Assembly: GCF_004791025.1 (NCBI RefSeq)
Contig: NZ_SRUO01000001.1
Span: forward strand, 663,087 to 727,086
Reading direction: 5' to 3'
DNA: 64,000 nucleotides
DNA from: Mesorhizobium sp. M4B.F.Ca.ET.203.01.1.1
Lineage (GTDB): Bacteria; Pseudomonadota; Alphaproteobacteria; Rhizobiales; Rhizobiaceae
Made by a program: the position numbers and the translations under genes. Positions 1 to 9,095 of the stretch are shown piece by piece. The notes below the pieces were generated by a model. The model worked only from the letters and a program-made list of their open reading frames with translations, was not told the origin of the DNA and did not search any database. The number at the start of each line of letters is the position of its first letter. Position 1 is the stretch's first letter.

Positions 1-411
1 TTGCAGAAAGCCCTCGACCAGCTCGACCAGGCAACCGCCGCCGTCAGGCTCGCCGTGCAGGACCTGGCCACAGCGCCCGGCGCCGAGGCGGCGGGTGATG
101 CAGCCCATGCACTCTCCGGCGGCGCCATCGACCCCTTCGTCTTCCGCTTCGCCATCTTCGTGCTGGCGATTTTCGTCGGCTACTATGTCGTCTGGTCGGT
201 CACGCCGGCGCTGCACACGCCGCTGATGGCCGTCACCAACGCCATCTCGTCCGTCATCGTCGTCGGTGCGCTGCTTGCCGTCGGCATCTCGGCCTCCGGC
301 CTTGCAACCGGCTTCGGCTTCGTTGCGCTGATGCTGGTGTCCGTCAACATCTTCGGCGGCTTCCTCGTCACCCAGCGCATGCTGGCGATGTACAAGAAGA
401 AGGACAAGTGA
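1..411 (+). CDS. NAD(P) transhydrogenase subunit alpha part 2 (possibly 5'-truncated by the window)
   Basis: This is the small membrane-anchor piece of the proton-translocating transhydrogenase, which makes NADPH from NADH using the proton gradient. In many alphaproteobacteria the alpha subunit is split into a soluble NAD-binding part and this membrane part. The visible 136 residues have a variable hydrophilic N-terminus and three hydrophobic helices from about residue 45 to 128, ending in a basic tail (MYKKKDK). The frame is open to the first base, where a TTG stands, so the real start may lie upstream. The stop is separated by one base from the next gene, pntB, so the two are cotranscribed. 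The family assignment is firm; completeness is not. Confidence 0.85.
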   Translation: MQKALDQLDQATAAVRLAVQDLATAPGAEAAGDAAHALSGGAIDPFVFRFAIFVLAIFVGYYVVWSVTPALHTPLMAVTNAISSVIVVGALLAVGISASGLATGFGFVALMLVSVNIFGGFLVTQRMLAMYKKKDK

Positions 412-412
412 C

Positions 413-1810
413 GTGAACGCCAACTTCGCTTCCTTCCTCTATCTGGTCTCCGGCATCCTGTTCATCCTGGCGCTGCGCGGCCTGTCGCACCCGACCACCA
501 GCCGGCAGGGCAATCTCTACGGCATGATCGGCATGGGCATCGCCATTGCCACCACGCTGGCACTGGCCATTCCATCGGCCGGCGGCTTCGGCCTGATCGT
601 GCTCGGTCTTGCCATCGGCGGTGGCGTCGGCGCCGTCACCGCGCGCCGCATCGCCATGACCTCGATGCCGCAGCTGGTCGCCGCCTTTCACTCGCTGGTC
701 GGCCTTGCCGCCGTGATGGTGGCAGCCGCCGCGATCTACGCGCCGGAAAGCTTCGGCATCGGCACGGCGGGCGACATCCATGCCCAGGCGCTGATCGAGA
801 TGAGCCTTGGCGTCGCCATCGGCGCCATCACCTTCACCGGCTCGGTCATCGCCTTCCTCAAGCTCGACAGCCGCATGTCCGGCAAGCCGATCATGATCGG
901 CGGCCGCCACTTCATCAACGCGGCGCTCGGCATCGCGCTGGTGGTGCTGATCGTGCTTCTGGTGACCACCGAAGCCAAGCTGGTGTTCTGGCTGATCGTC
1001 GCCGCGTCGCTGGTGCTCGGCGTGCTGCTCATCATCCCGATCGGCGGCGCCGACATGCCGGTCGTGGTGTCGATGCTGAATTCCTATTCGGGCTGGGCTG
1101 CCGCGGCGCTCGGCTTCACGCTCGGCAACCTGGCGCTGATCATCACCGGCGCGCTGGTCGGCTCGTCGGGCGCGATCCTGTCTTACATCATGTGCAAAGG
1201 CATGAACCGCTCCTTCATCTCGGTCATCCTCGGCGGCTTCGGCGGCGAGACGGCGGCAGCTGCCGACGACGGCATCGAGCGCACCGTCAAGCAGGGCTCG
1301 GCCGACGACGCTGCCTATCTGATGATGAACGCGCAGAAGGTCATCATCGTGCCCGGCTACGGCATGGCGGTGGCGCAGGCGCAGCATGCGCTGCGCGAGA
1401 TGGCCGACAAGCTCAAGGCCAACGGCGTCGAGGTCAAGTACGCCATCCATCCGGTTGCCGGCCGCATGCCCGGCCACATGAACGTTCTGCTCGCCGAGGC
1501 CAACGTGCCCTATGACGAGGTGTTCGAGCTCGAGGACATCAACTCCGAATTCGCGCAGGCCGACGTCGCCTATGTCATCGGCGCCAACGACGTCACCAAC
1601 CCGTCCGCGCGCGACGACAAGTCCTCGCCCATCTACGGCATGCCGATCCTCGACGTCGACAAGGCCCGCACCTGCCTGTTCGTCAAGCGCTCGCTCGGCT
1701 CCGGCTATGCCGGCATCGACAACACGCTGTTCTACAAAGACGGCACCATGATGCTGCTCGGCGACGCCAAGAAAATGACCGAGGAAATCGTCAAGGCGTT
1801 TGATCACTGA
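413..1810 (+). CDS. pntB: NAD(P) transhydrogenase beta subunit
   Basis: PntB, 465 residues, has the usual length. The N-terminal two thirds is a bundle of membrane helices carrying the proton channel. The C-terminal domain, from about residue 290, binds NADP(H) and has the Rossmann-like stretch VIIVPGYGMAVAQAQ, then HPVAGRMPGHMNVLLAEA and VIGANDVTNP, all typical of PntB. The start is GTG, one base after the upstream stop, with a purine-rich AAGAAGAAGGA before it. It acts in the inner membrane as the last gene of the pnt operon and is followed by a strong terminator. Confidence 0.97.
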   Translation: MNANFASFLYLVSGILFILALRGLSHPTTSRQGNLYGMIGMGIAIATTLALAIPSAGGFGLIVLGLAIGGGVGAVTARRIAMTSMPQLVAAFHSLVGLAAVMVAAAAIYAPESFGIGTAGDIHAQALIEMSLGVAIGAITFTGSVIAFLKLDSRMSGKPIMIGGRHFINAALGIALVVLIVLLVTTEAKLVFWLIVAASLVLGVLLIIPIGGADMPVVVSMLNSYSGWAAAALGFTLGNLALIITGALVGSSGAILSYIMCKGMNRSFISVILGGFGGETAAAADDGIERTVKQGSADDAAYLMMNAQKVIIVPGYGMAVAQAQHALREMADKLKANGVEVKYAIHPVAGRMPGHMNVLLAEANVPYDEVFELEDINSEFAQADVAYVIGANDVTNPSARDDKSSPIYGMPILDVDKARTCLFVKRSLGSGYAGIDNTLFYKDGTMMLLGDAKKMTEEIVKAFDH

Positions 1811-1866
1811 TCAAGCCGCAACCTTCTATAGGAAGGTTGTCGGCCCGGACGGATCTCAGGATCCAG

Positions 1867-1897
1867 AAAAAAGCCCGGCTTCGCGCCGGGCTTTTTC
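1867..1897. terminator. Rho-independent terminator (bidirectional)
   Basis: A perfect GCCCGGC / GCCGGGC stem at 1873-1879 and 1885-1891 with a TTCGC loop is flanked by A6 on the left and T5 on the right. It can end transcription of pntB from the left and of the marR operon from the right. Confidence 0.9.
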
Positions 1898-1921
1898 GTA
1901 TCCAGGAACCGCCGCTGCCGG

Positions 1922-2383
1922 TTAGGCCAGCTTGGCCAGCAGGCGCATGAAGGTGGCGGCTTCCTTGGCCGATAGCGGCGCCAGCGTCTCCTCGGTGATG
2001 GCGCGGGCAAGCGGGATCAGCCGCTCGATCGCCTCGCGGCCTTGCGCCGTCAAATTGACCAGCAGGCGGCGCTTGTCGACCTCGTGCTTGGAAAGCTCGA
2101 CCAGGCCGCGCGCCTTCAGCCGGTCGATGACGCCCTTCACGGTGGCGGCATCCATCGCGATCAGCGTGCCGAGCTGGTTCTGCGAGGTCTCGCCTATGTC
2201 GTGGAGCTTGGCCAAAGCCGCGAATTGCGGCGGCGTCAGATCGCCGATCTGCGAGGCGAAGATCGCCACATGGCGCTGATGCGCCTTGCGCAGGATGAAA
2301 CCGACCTGGTCCTGCAGGTGATAGCCGTTCTCGTCCGGCTCCTCGGCTTCGACCAGCCGCAGCAGATTGTCCTCGCCGCTCAT
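1922..2383 (-). CDS. MarR-family transcriptional regulator
   Basis: This 153-residue protein is a winged-helix MarR regulator. It has the pattern LTPPQFAALAKL, then SQNQLGTLIAMDAATVKGVIDRLKARGLV for the recognition helix, and DKRRLLVNLTAQG for the wing. MarR proteins usually repress nearby catabolic genes and release DNA on binding an aromatic ligand. The start ATG overlaps the stop of the upstream DUF1185 gene (ATGA), so it is the last gene of the operon starting at 9031. The frame stays open further upstream, but that part is a shadow of the neighbouring gene. It probably controls its own operon through the site at 9096-9109; this is inferred from context. Confidence 0.9.
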   Translation of the reverse strand: MSGEDNLLRLVEAEEPDENGYHLQDQVGFILRKAHQRHVAIFASQIGDLTPPQFAALAKLHDIGETSQNQLGTLIAMDAATVKGVIDRLKARGLVELSKHEVDKRRLLVNLTAQGREAIERLIPLARAITEETLAPLSAKEAATFMRLLAKLA

Positions 2384-2964
2384 CTCAGCCCGTCCCATGC
2401 CTTGATGTCCTTGGCCGCGAGGCCGCCCATGCGGTCGTGCACGCGCGGGCCGCAGGTCATGGCGAGGCAAAACAGGATCTCGTCGGGACGCGGCCCATCG
2501 CTTATGCCGACCTCCATGGCGTCGAAATGGCTGCGCACATAGGCGGCGTTGATGTGGCCGAGCGGCACGTCGAGCCGCGAACCGAAGGCGCCCACCTTCT
2601 TGGCCGACGGCACGATCGCCTTGGCATCGCCGAGCCGCTCGCGCATGGCGTAGCCGCCCGGCACATGCCACAGCGCGCCGTGCTCCAGTTCGCCGGCGGA
2701 GCCGACGATGGCGCCCTTGCCGTAGCCGTCGATCTGCTTGACGTCGCCGCCAAGCGCCGCAATCAGCCGATCGGCCAGCAGCAGCCCGAGCGGCTTCAGG
2801 TCGTCCATGGCGCTCTGCAGATCTTCGACGTAGCGGCCGGCGAAGGGGTTCTTCACCACCGCCAAGGCAGCGGCACGGCGGCGTGGCGCTGCCGCGACTG
2901 GACCGCCATCGTGAAAAATCTCTTCGGTCAGGACGGCGATCTTGCGGATCGGGAATTCAGGCAT
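2380..2964 (-). CDS. DUF1185 (AA_synth, PF06684) family protein
   Basis: A 194-residue protein of the family often labelled 'amino acid synthesis protein'. Solved members are described as a variant of the Bacillus chorismate mutase fold, but the reaction is not established. Recognisable stretches are IRKIAVLTEEIFHDGG at the N-terminus, KNPFAGRYVEDL, GKGAIVGSAGELEHGALWHVP and GGLAAKDIKAWDG at the C-terminus. The start ATG at 2964 has a good GAAGGAAA ribosome site and overlaps the end of the UPF0280 gene by 8 bases. Its place between the hydroxylase/reductase genes and the regulator suggests a step in the same heterocycle pathway, perhaps ring opening or handling of an unstable intermediate. 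That role is inference. Confidence 0.85.
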   Translation of the reverse strand: MPEFPIRKIAVLTEEIFHDGGPVAAAPRRRAAALAVVKNPFAGRYVEDLQSAMDDLKPLGLLLADRLIAALGGDVKQIDGYGKGAIVGSAGELEHGALWHVPGGYAMRERLGDAKAIVPSAKKVGAFGSRLDVPLGHINAAYVRSHFDAMEVGISDGPRPDEILFCLAMTCGPRVHDRMGGLAAKDIKAWDGLR

Positions 2965-3841
2965 GGGCAGTTTCCTTCGCTGTATGCTTGTTGGGCGCGG
3001 CGAGCGCCACCGAACCACTGATGCGTGTCTCACCGGCAAGGAACAGCGCCGAGGCCGATATCAGGCCGCGCCGGCGAAAATCTTCGGCGACGGCAAGCCC
3101 GTTGTCCAGCGCCCGCGCCACTTCGCCCGGCGAAAGCGCGCCGACGCCCTGCGTCACCAGCCGATCGCCGAGATCGCTGTCGGGCGCGAGATCGCGCGCC
3201 AGCGCCCGTTCGACCGCAGGGTGACCGGGCAGGTCGACGGCGTTGGCGACGAGCGTTGCGGCGGCATCGGCGTCGGCACCGGTCCGCGCCAGGACGGTGA
3301 CGGCATCGGCGATACCCAGCGAAAACGAACGGCCGCGCCAGCCGCTGGTCGCCACGCCGCGAACGCCATCCTCGGCGCGTATGGTAACGCGATCGGCCAT
3401 GCCATGCCCGGTGCCGGCAATGGCCGATATCATCGACTGGCCGCTGCTGAGATGGAGGGCGCAATCACCGCCATTGTTGACATAGGCGCGGTCCAGCCGG
3501 CGGCCGGCGAGCAGCGCCGCCAGAATTTCGTCGGCTACCGAACCGGCAACAGCGGCCATCGGGGTGATAAAGCATTCCGCCAGCGGCATGACGGCTGCTT
3601 CCATGCGGCGCGCCGTCGGCCCCGCGAAATCGCGCGGCGCCAGGAAAAATGCCGGGAGCCGCAATTCGGGAAGCTCCTTGACCAACTCAATCAGGATGGT
3701 CTCGAACCGCGCGACGGCCTGGGTGTAGGCGGCCCGGCATTCATCCGGCTCGCCAAAGGCCTCGACGATCAGGTCGATCGGCCCATGGTTGAGATGGAGC
3801 CGCCTGCCGTCGGCAAGCCAATGCGCCTGCGGGCTGTTCAT
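2957..3841 (-). CDS. UPF0280 family protein (COG2122, ApbE superfamily)
   Basis: A 294-residue protein of the UPF0280 family, distantly related to ApbE, which transfers FMN to proteins. It carries the family's conserved centre MAAVAGSVADEI followed by AYVNNGGDCALHL, and later GVATSGWRGRSFSLGIADAVTVLA. The start ATG overlaps the stop of the 6-hydroxynicotinate reductase gene (ATGA), so the two are translationally coupled. Its reaction is unknown. One guess is cofactor attachment or maturation for the Fe-S reductase next to it. A separate catabolic step is equally possible. Confidence 0.85.
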   Translation of the reverse strand: MNSPQAHWLADGRRLHLNHGPIDLIVEAFGEPDECRAAYTQAVARFETILIELVKELPELRLPAFFLAPRDFAGPTARRMEAAVMPLAECFITPMAAVAGSVADEILAALLAGRRLDRAYVNNGGDCALHLSSGQSMISAIAGTGHGMADRVTIRAEDGVRGVATSGWRGRSFSLGIADAVTVLARTGADADAAATLVANAVDLPGHPAVERALARDLAPDSDLGDRLVTQGVGALSPGEVARALDNGLAVAEDFRRRGLISASALFLAGETRISGSVALAAPNKHTAKETAHA

Positions 3842-5382
3842 CCTCCGGCCCCGTTCGCCGCTGCCCGCCGCAACTGCGCCAGCGGCGGCCAGGGATTGTT
3901 GACGGGAGCGCCGGTGCCGTGGCGCGGGTTGAGGTACTCGCCACCCTTCGCAAGGATATCTCCGACGCTGCGGATCTCTGCCTCGTAGCCGCCCAGCCTG
4001 ACATAGTCGTCGCGGCGCAAGGTGAATTCGATCGGCGCCACCAGCGCCGGCGTCGGCACATAGCCGAAGGCGCCTTCCGGCACGCGGGTGACGTCGACCA
4101 TCAGCGTGATGCCGCCGCCCGGCCAGACATAGACCGGCGCGCCGCCGACGGTCACGTAAGTCTTCAGGCCCTGCACCGAGCGGGTCAGGTTGACCGGGTT
4201 CTCGGTGACGCCGGCGCGCAGCGAGCCGCCGGCGCCGCCGATGAACAGCACCGTGCAGAGCGCCGGCTCGCAATTGTCCTCGATCAGGCCGACGGATTTC
4301 TGCAGCCGTTCGGGGAACGGCTTTTCGACCGGCTTCAGGTCATCGTCGAGCTCGTAGTAGGCAAACTGCTCGCCGGTGGTGGAAACCATCAGCAGCGACA
4401 GGCCGGGCCGCGCGCCCTTCTTGGCGTTCCAGTCGCCCAGGATCGACAGCGGGTCGGAGATCGAGGTGCCGCCCCAGCCGAGGCCGGGCTCCGAAACCTT
4501 GAAGTAGCGGCCAGGCGTCGAGCGGCGGCCGATGATCTTGATGCCGGTGTCCTGCCAGCCCAGCACCTTGCCGGCCTGGTGCTCGGAAACGACGCCGGTG
4601 ATGTGGTCGTCGACCACCACCACCTCGTCGACCAGCCCGCGCCATTGCGTGGCGAACATGCCGATGGTGGCCGAGCCGCAGCCGACGCGCATGCGATGCT
4701 CGACCTTGCCGTCGATGACCGGCGCCTTGCCGGCCTCGACGATGACCGTCGCGCCGCCATCGATGGTAAGCTCGACCGGCTTGCGGTTGCAGAGGTTGAG
4801 CAGCGCGTCGCATGTGGCGCGACCTTCCTGCTTGGAGCCGCCGGTCAGGTGATGCACGCCGCCGAGCGACAGCATCTGCGAGCCGTATTCGCCTGTCGTG
4901 ACGTGGCCGATCGCCTCGCCTTCCGAGCGTACCGTCGCCGTCTCGTCGCCGATGTGGCGGTCGGTGTCGATCTTCACCTTGACGCCGCAGTAGGAGAAGA
5001 TGCCCTCGGTAACGACGGTGACGAGATCGACGCCCTCGACCTCCTGGCTGACGATGAAGGGCGCCGGCTTGTAGTCGGGATAGGTGGTGCCGGCGCCGAT
5101 CGCGGTGACGAAGCGGCGCCCAGTGTTGACCAGCTCGCCGTTCCAGGCCTCGCCCTCGGCGACGAACGGCACGACGGCGCCACCGGTCTCGGCGGCGTGG
5201 TCGAGGATGGTCAGCGGATCCATGCGCACGATGCGGCCGCCGATATTGCCGTAGCGGTCGCAAGCGCCGGTGCGGCCGTCGGCGATGTAGCACATGACCG
5301 GGCAGGCATCGCAGCGGATCTTCTCCGCCACCTGCTTCTCGCCGGGGTCGTGGGTTTCGAAACGTTCGGCAAGCTCGCTCAT
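3838..5382 (-). CDS. 6-hydroxynicotinate reductase homologue (Fe-S protein)
   Basis: This 514-residue protein resembles 6-hydroxynicotinate reductase, which reduces 6-hydroxynicotinate to 1,4,5,6-tetrahydro-6-oxonicotinate in Eubacterium barkeri. An equivalent reaction is described in the Azorhizobium nicotinate pathway. Residues 24-41 hold a ferredoxin-like cluster motif (CDACPVMC with a further Cys41). Glycine-rich segments such as GEYGSQMLSLGGVHHLTGG and LFIGGAGGSLRAGVTENP follow. There is no signal peptide, so it should be cytoplasmic. Start and stop overlap both neighbours by 4 bases, placing it firmly in the operon. The family is clear; the true substrate could be another hydroxylated N-heterocycle. 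Confidence 0.8.
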   Translation of the reverse strand: MSELAERFETHDPGEKQVAEKIRCDACPVMCYIADGRTGACDRYGNIGGRIVRMDPLTILDHAAETGGAVVPFVAEGEAWNGELVNTGRRFVTAIGAGTTYPDYKPAPFIVSQEVEGVDLVTVVTEGIFSYCGVKVKIDTDRHIGDETATVRSEGEAIGHVTTGEYGSQMLSLGGVHHLTGGSKQEGRATCDALLNLCNRKPVELTIDGGATVIVEAGKAPVIDGKVEHRMRVGCGSATIGMFATQWRGLVDEVVVVDDHITGVVSEHQAGKVLGWQDTGIKIIGRRSTPGRYFKVSEPGLGWGGTSISDPLSILGDWNAKKGARPGLSLLMVSTTGEQFAYYELDDDLKPVEKPFPERLQKSVGLIEDNCEPALCTVLFIGGAGGSLRAGVTENPVNLTRSVQGLKTYVTVGGAPVYVWPGGGITLMVDVTRVPEGAFGYVPTPALVAPIEFTLRRDDYVRLGGYEAEIRSVGDILAKGGEYLNPRHGTGAPVNNPWPPLAQLRRAAANGAGG

Positions 5383-8174
5383 CGGCGTGCCTCCTTGTCG
5401 CGGATCGCCGCGCGGATGCGGCTAGGTGTCGCCGGCACCTTGGTGACCAGAACGCCGGTGGCGTGGCGGATGGCATTGAGGATCGCCGGTGCGGTCGGGA
5501 TCAGCACATGCTCGCCCAGGCCCTTGGCGCCGAAGGGTCCTTCCGGGTCCGGAACCTCGACCAATATGTGCTCGACCGGCGGCACGTCGCCAATGGTCGG
5601 GATGAGATAGTCGTGCAGGTTCTCGGTGCGGCCGGGGATGTATTCCTCCATCAGCGCCATGCCGATGCCTTGCGCGATGCCGCCCTCGATCTGGCCTTCG
5701 ACCAGGACGGGATTGATCGCCTTGCCGACATCATGCGCGGCGGTGATCTTGATCAGCTTCACGGTGCCGAGCTTGAGATCGACCTCGAGCTCGGCGAGCT
5801 GCGCGCCATAGCCGTAGACGGCGTAAGGCTTGCCCTGGCCCTTGGCGTCCAGCGGCAGCGTCGGCGGGTCGTAGGTTTCTTGCGCCACGAAGACCAGTCC
5901 GGCGGCGTCAGCCTTCAGCTCAGACAGATCGATGCGCCGCGCCGCGTCGCCCTCGCGGATGAAGATGCTGACGCCGTCGAGCGCGAGGGTCGCACGGTCA
6001 GAGACATTGGCGAAGCGCAGGATCTGCTCGCGCAGTGCCCTGCCGGCCTTCTCGGCTGCCTTGCCGGTGACGAAAGTCTGGCGCGAGGCGGACGTCTTGC
6101 CGGCGTCCGGCGTGATCGCGGTATCGGCGCTCTTCAGTTGGAATCTGTCCAGCGGCAGGCCGAGCGCATCAGCGCAGATCTGGGTGATGACGGTGTTCGA
6201 TCCCTGGCCGATGTCGACGGCGCCCTGATGCAGCACGACCTCGCCCGTGGCCGAGATGCCGACCTTGATGGTCGAAGGGTTGGGCAGCGAGGTGTTGCCG
6301 CAGCCATACCAGCAGGAGGCGACGCCGACGCCACGCTTTCTGTCCTCGCCGGCGGCGTTGAACGCTTCGGCCTCGGCCAGCGCGCGAGCCCAATGCGGGC
6401 GAAGCGATTCCAGGCATTCGCCGATGCCGACGCCCGATTCCAGGCGCTGCCCGGTTACCGTTTCGGATCCGTTACGAAGGCAGTTTTTCAAGCGGAAATC
6501 GAGGCGATCCAGGCCAAGCTTGCCGGCCAGCTCGTCGTAGAGCGTCTCCTGCATGATCGTCGCCTGCGGCACGCCGAAGCCGCGGAAAGCGCCGGAGATC
6601 GGGCCGTTGGTGTGGATGGCGCGACCCTCGGCACGGTAGTTCGGCGTCAAATAGGGGCCGGAGGCATGCACCGGAACGCGATTGGCGACCGTCGGCCCCC
6701 AGCTGGCATAGGCGCCGGTGTTGAAATCGCCGGAAAAGACCATGCCGGTGACGCGGCCTTCGGCATCGGCGCCGACGGTTGCCTGCATCTCGGCGGGATG
6801 GCGCTTGGTGGTCGAGATCATGGATTCGTTGCGGGTGTAGGCGAGGGCCGCGGGCCGGCCGGTCTTCATCGCCACCAGGCCGATCAGCGGCTGCAGCGAG
6901 ACGTCGAGCTTGGAGCCGAAGCCGCCGCCGGTGGCGGTCGGCACGATGCGCACCTTGTCGACGGCAAGACCGAGCACCTTCGCCGTGTCGTCACGGTCCA
7001 TATAGGGCGCCTGGGTGCAGGCGACGACAACGAGCGTGTCGCCGTCCATGTAGGCATAGCCGGCTTCCGGCTCGATATAGGCGTGCTCGACATAGGAGGT
7101 TTCGATGGCGCCGGACACGGTGACGGCGGCGCCGGCAAGCGCTGCGTCGGGATCGCCGCGTTCGACGAAGCCGGAGGTGAGCAGGTTCGCCGGACGGTGC
7201 CGGTGCAGCAGCGCCGCGCCATCGGCCTTCGCATCCGAGGGCTGCAGGACATGCGGCAGCTCGGTCCATGAAACCGGAAAATCCGTCAGATCGAGATCGA
7301 GGATCGCTTCGCGCTCGCCCGCCACCAGCGCAACCGCCTCGCCGCGAAAGCGCGCGACGCCTTCCGCGAGCGCCGGCTGGTCGGCAAAGGGACCGATGAC
7401 GCCGAAGCAGTTGTGGCCCGCAATGTCGGCGGCGGTGAAGACGCCGGCGATGCCGGGACGGGCGTCCGCCCAGGCCCCGATGTCGCCGAAGGCGAAGCGG
7501 GCACGATAGTGCGGCGAGCGGACCACCAGCACGGCGAGCGCATCGGCCGGAAAGGAGTCGCCGCCGAATTTCTCATCGCCGGTGACCTTCGGCACGCCAT
7601 CGAGGCGGATCGGCGAGGCGCCGACGGCGCGACCCGTCTCGGGCATGCGATGGTCAAGCCCATCGACGTGGCGCCAGGCATCCATCACCGCCGCCACGAT
7701 CTTCCGATAACCGGTGCAGCGGCAGAGCACGCCGCCCAGCGCGTCCTGGGTCTCGGCCTCGCTCGGCTGCGGGTTGCGTTCGAGAAGCGCGGTCGCCGCC
7801 ACCAGCAGGCCGGGCGTGCAGATGCCGCATTGCGCCGCGCCGTGCTCGAGGAAGGAAGCCTGCAGCGCCGACAGCCTGCCATTGGCAAGGCTCTCGACCG
7901 TGGTCAGGGTCGCGCCCGACACGGAGGCCGCCGGCACCAGGCAAGCGCAGACCGGGTTGCCGTCGACCAGCACGGTGCAGGCGCCGCAATCGCCGGCATC
8001 GCAGCCGACCTTGGTGCCGGTCAGCCCCAATTCGTCACGCAGCACCTGGGAAAGGCGGCGGACCGGCGGCACGGAGACGCTGACGGCGGCGCCATTGACC
8101 TCGAAGGCGATGTCGGCGCGTTCCATGCCCGTGCCGGACTGGTCTACGCTCACAAGAGGCTGAACCTGGCTCAT
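5379..8174 (-). CDS. Fused [2Fe-2S] / molybdopterin hydroxylase (xanthine dehydrogenase family)
   Basis: This 931-residue protein joins two subunits that are usually separate. Residues about 20-170 are the small iron-sulfur subunit with a plant-type cluster (Cys58, 63, 66, 78) and a second cluster (Cys116, 119, 151, 153). From about residue 185 it is the large Moco subunit, with TGGGFGSKLD, GAFRGFGVPQ and the catalytic glutamate Glu888 in GAKGLGEHV. Such enzymes hydroxylate carbon next to ring nitrogen using water. Next to a 6-hydroxynicotinate reductase homologue, nicotinate is the natural substrate guess. The start overlaps the FAD-subunit stop (ATGA). Met17 is an alternative start. Xanthine is less likely, as no purine genes are nearby. 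Confidence 0.88.
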   Translation of the reverse strand: MSQVQPLVSVDQSGTGMERADIAFEVNGAAVSVSVPPVRRLSQVLRDELGLTGTKVGCDAGDCGACTVLVDGNPVCACLVPAASVSGATLTTVESLANGRLSALQASFLEHGAAQCGICTPGLLVAATALLERNPQPSEAETQDALGGVLCRCTGYRKIVAAVMDAWRHVDGLDHRMPETGRAVGASPIRLDGVPKVTGDEKFGGDSFPADALAVLVVRSPHYRARFAFGDIGAWADARPGIAGVFTAADIAGHNCFGVIGPFADQPALAEGVARFRGEAVALVAGEREAILDLDLTDFPVSWTELPHVLQPSDAKADGAALLHRHRPANLLTSGFVERGDPDAALAGAAVTVSGAIETSYVEHAYIEPEAGYAYMDGDTLVVVACTQAPYMDRDDTAKVLGLAVDKVRIVPTATGGGFGSKLDVSLQPLIGLVAMKTGRPAALAYTRNESMISTTKRHPAEMQATVGADAEGRVTGMVFSGDFNTGAYASWGPTVANRVPVHASGPYLTPNYRAEGRAIHTNGPISGAFRGFGVPQATIMQETLYDELAGKLGLDRLDFRLKNCLRNGSETVTGQRLESGVGIGECLESLRPHWARALAEAEAFNAAGEDRKRGVGVASCWYGCGNTSLPNPSTIKVGISATGEVVLHQGAVDIGQGSNTVITQICADALGLPLDRFQLKSADTAITPDAGKTSASRQTFVTGKAAEKAGRALREQILRFANVSDRATLALDGVSIFIREGDAARRIDLSELKADAAGLVFVAQETYDPPTLPLDAKGQGKPYAVYGYGAQLAELEVDLKLGTVKLIKITAAHDVGKAINPVLVEGQIEGGIAQGIGMALMEEYIPGRTENLHDYLIPTIGDVPPVEHILVEVPDPEGPFGAKGLGEHVLIPTAPAILNAIRHATGVLVTKVPATPSRIRAAIRDKEARR

Positions 8175-9031
8175 GCGGCCACCTTATCGCCAGCAGCGTG
8201 GCCTATGGCGCCGGCGACGGCGCGGGCGACGATCTCGCGCGCCGCGTCGAGCCGGTATTCGGCGCTGCCGCGCACATCGCCGATCGGCGACAGTTCGTCG
8301 ATCGGCGCGGCGAGCACCGCGCCGGCAAGGGCATCGTCGGCCGGCAGGCCGAGCAAGGCCGCCTCGACACCCGCGAGCCGCCTGGCGACCGCCGAGCAGG
8401 CGCCGACGGCGATGGCCGCTTCAGCGACGGCGCCATCGTCGACGACAAGGCGCGCCGCCGCCATGGCGATGGAGATGACTAGATAGCGTCGGGCGCCGAG
8501 CTTGACGAAGGCAGATGTGCCGGCAGCCGCCGGTTTCGGGATGCGAATGGCGGTGGCCATCTCGCCCGACGCCAGGGCGGTGCGGCGATTGCCGAGAATG
8601 AACGCGCCGAGCGGCAGATGGCGCGTCGCCTTCGCCGATCGCAACTCGACATCGGCGTCGAGCACCAGCAGCGCCGGCACGCCATCGGCGGCGGGCGAAG
8701 CGTTGCAGAGATTGCCGGCGATGGAGGCGACATTCTGGATCTGCACGGAGCCGACATCCCGCGCCGCCGCCTTCAGCGCATCGAAGGCCGCCGGAAGCGG
8801 ATGGCGGACGAGGTCGGTCCAGGTGGTGCGCGCGCCGATCCGCCAATGCGCCTCGCTTTCCGCGATTCCTCGCAGCGCTGTCAGGCCGTTGATGTCGAGG
8901 ATGTTATCGCGAAACGGCTTGTTGCCTTGCGCCGGGTAAAAGTCCGTGCCGCCGGCCAGGATTCGCCAGCGATCCTCGCCAAGCAAGGCGAGCGCCTCGT
9001 CGACCGTGGTGGGTTTCGCGTAACGGATCAC
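8171..9031 (-). CDS. FAD-binding subunit of molybdenum hydroxylase
   Basis: A 286-residue medium subunit that passes electrons from the Fe-S clusters to FAD and on to an acceptor. It shows the FAD motif RILAGGTDFYPAQ, then QNVASIAGNLCNASPAAD, and a C-terminal CO-dehydrogenase flavoprotein domain. I chose the GTG at 9031 because GGGAAGG lies about 6 bases upstream and the protein then starts VIRYAKPTTVDEAL, as in homologues. An ATG at 9097 gives 22 extra residues but has no ribosome site and overlaps a probable operator. It is the first gene of the operon that ends with marR. Confidence 0.92.
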   Translation of the reverse strand: MIRYAKPTTVDEALALLGEDRWRILAGGTDFYPAQGNKPFRDNILDINGLTALRGIAESEAHWRIGARTTWTDLVRHPLPAAFDALKAAARDVGSVQIQNVASIAGNLCNASPAADGVPALLVLDADVELRSAKATRHLPLGAFILGNRRTALASGEMATAIRIPKPAAAGTSAFVKLGARRYLVISIAMAAARLVVDDGAVAEAAIAVGACSAVARRLAGVEAALLGLPADDALAGAVLAAPIDELSPIGDVRGSAEYRLDAAREIVARAVAGAIGHAAGDKVAA

Positions 9032-9095
9032 GCTTTGCCTTCCCAGAAAGGTGCCCTTGCGAGGGAACCTGCCGGCGTCCCACCGGCCAAAATTC

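Noticed and set aside
368..1807. A 479-codon minus-strand frame opposite pntB
   Set aside because: Antisense to a certain gene; His/Arg/Asp-rich shadow translation.
3919..5610. A 563-codon plus-strand frame opposite the 6-hydroxynicotinate reductase
   Set aside because: Shadow of the real gene; no ribosome site or domain, low-complexity composition.
5379..8174. Calling the molybdenum hydroxylase a xanthine dehydrogenase
   Set aside because: The domain order differs, no purine genes adjoin, and a hydroxynicotinate reductase homologue is in the same operon.
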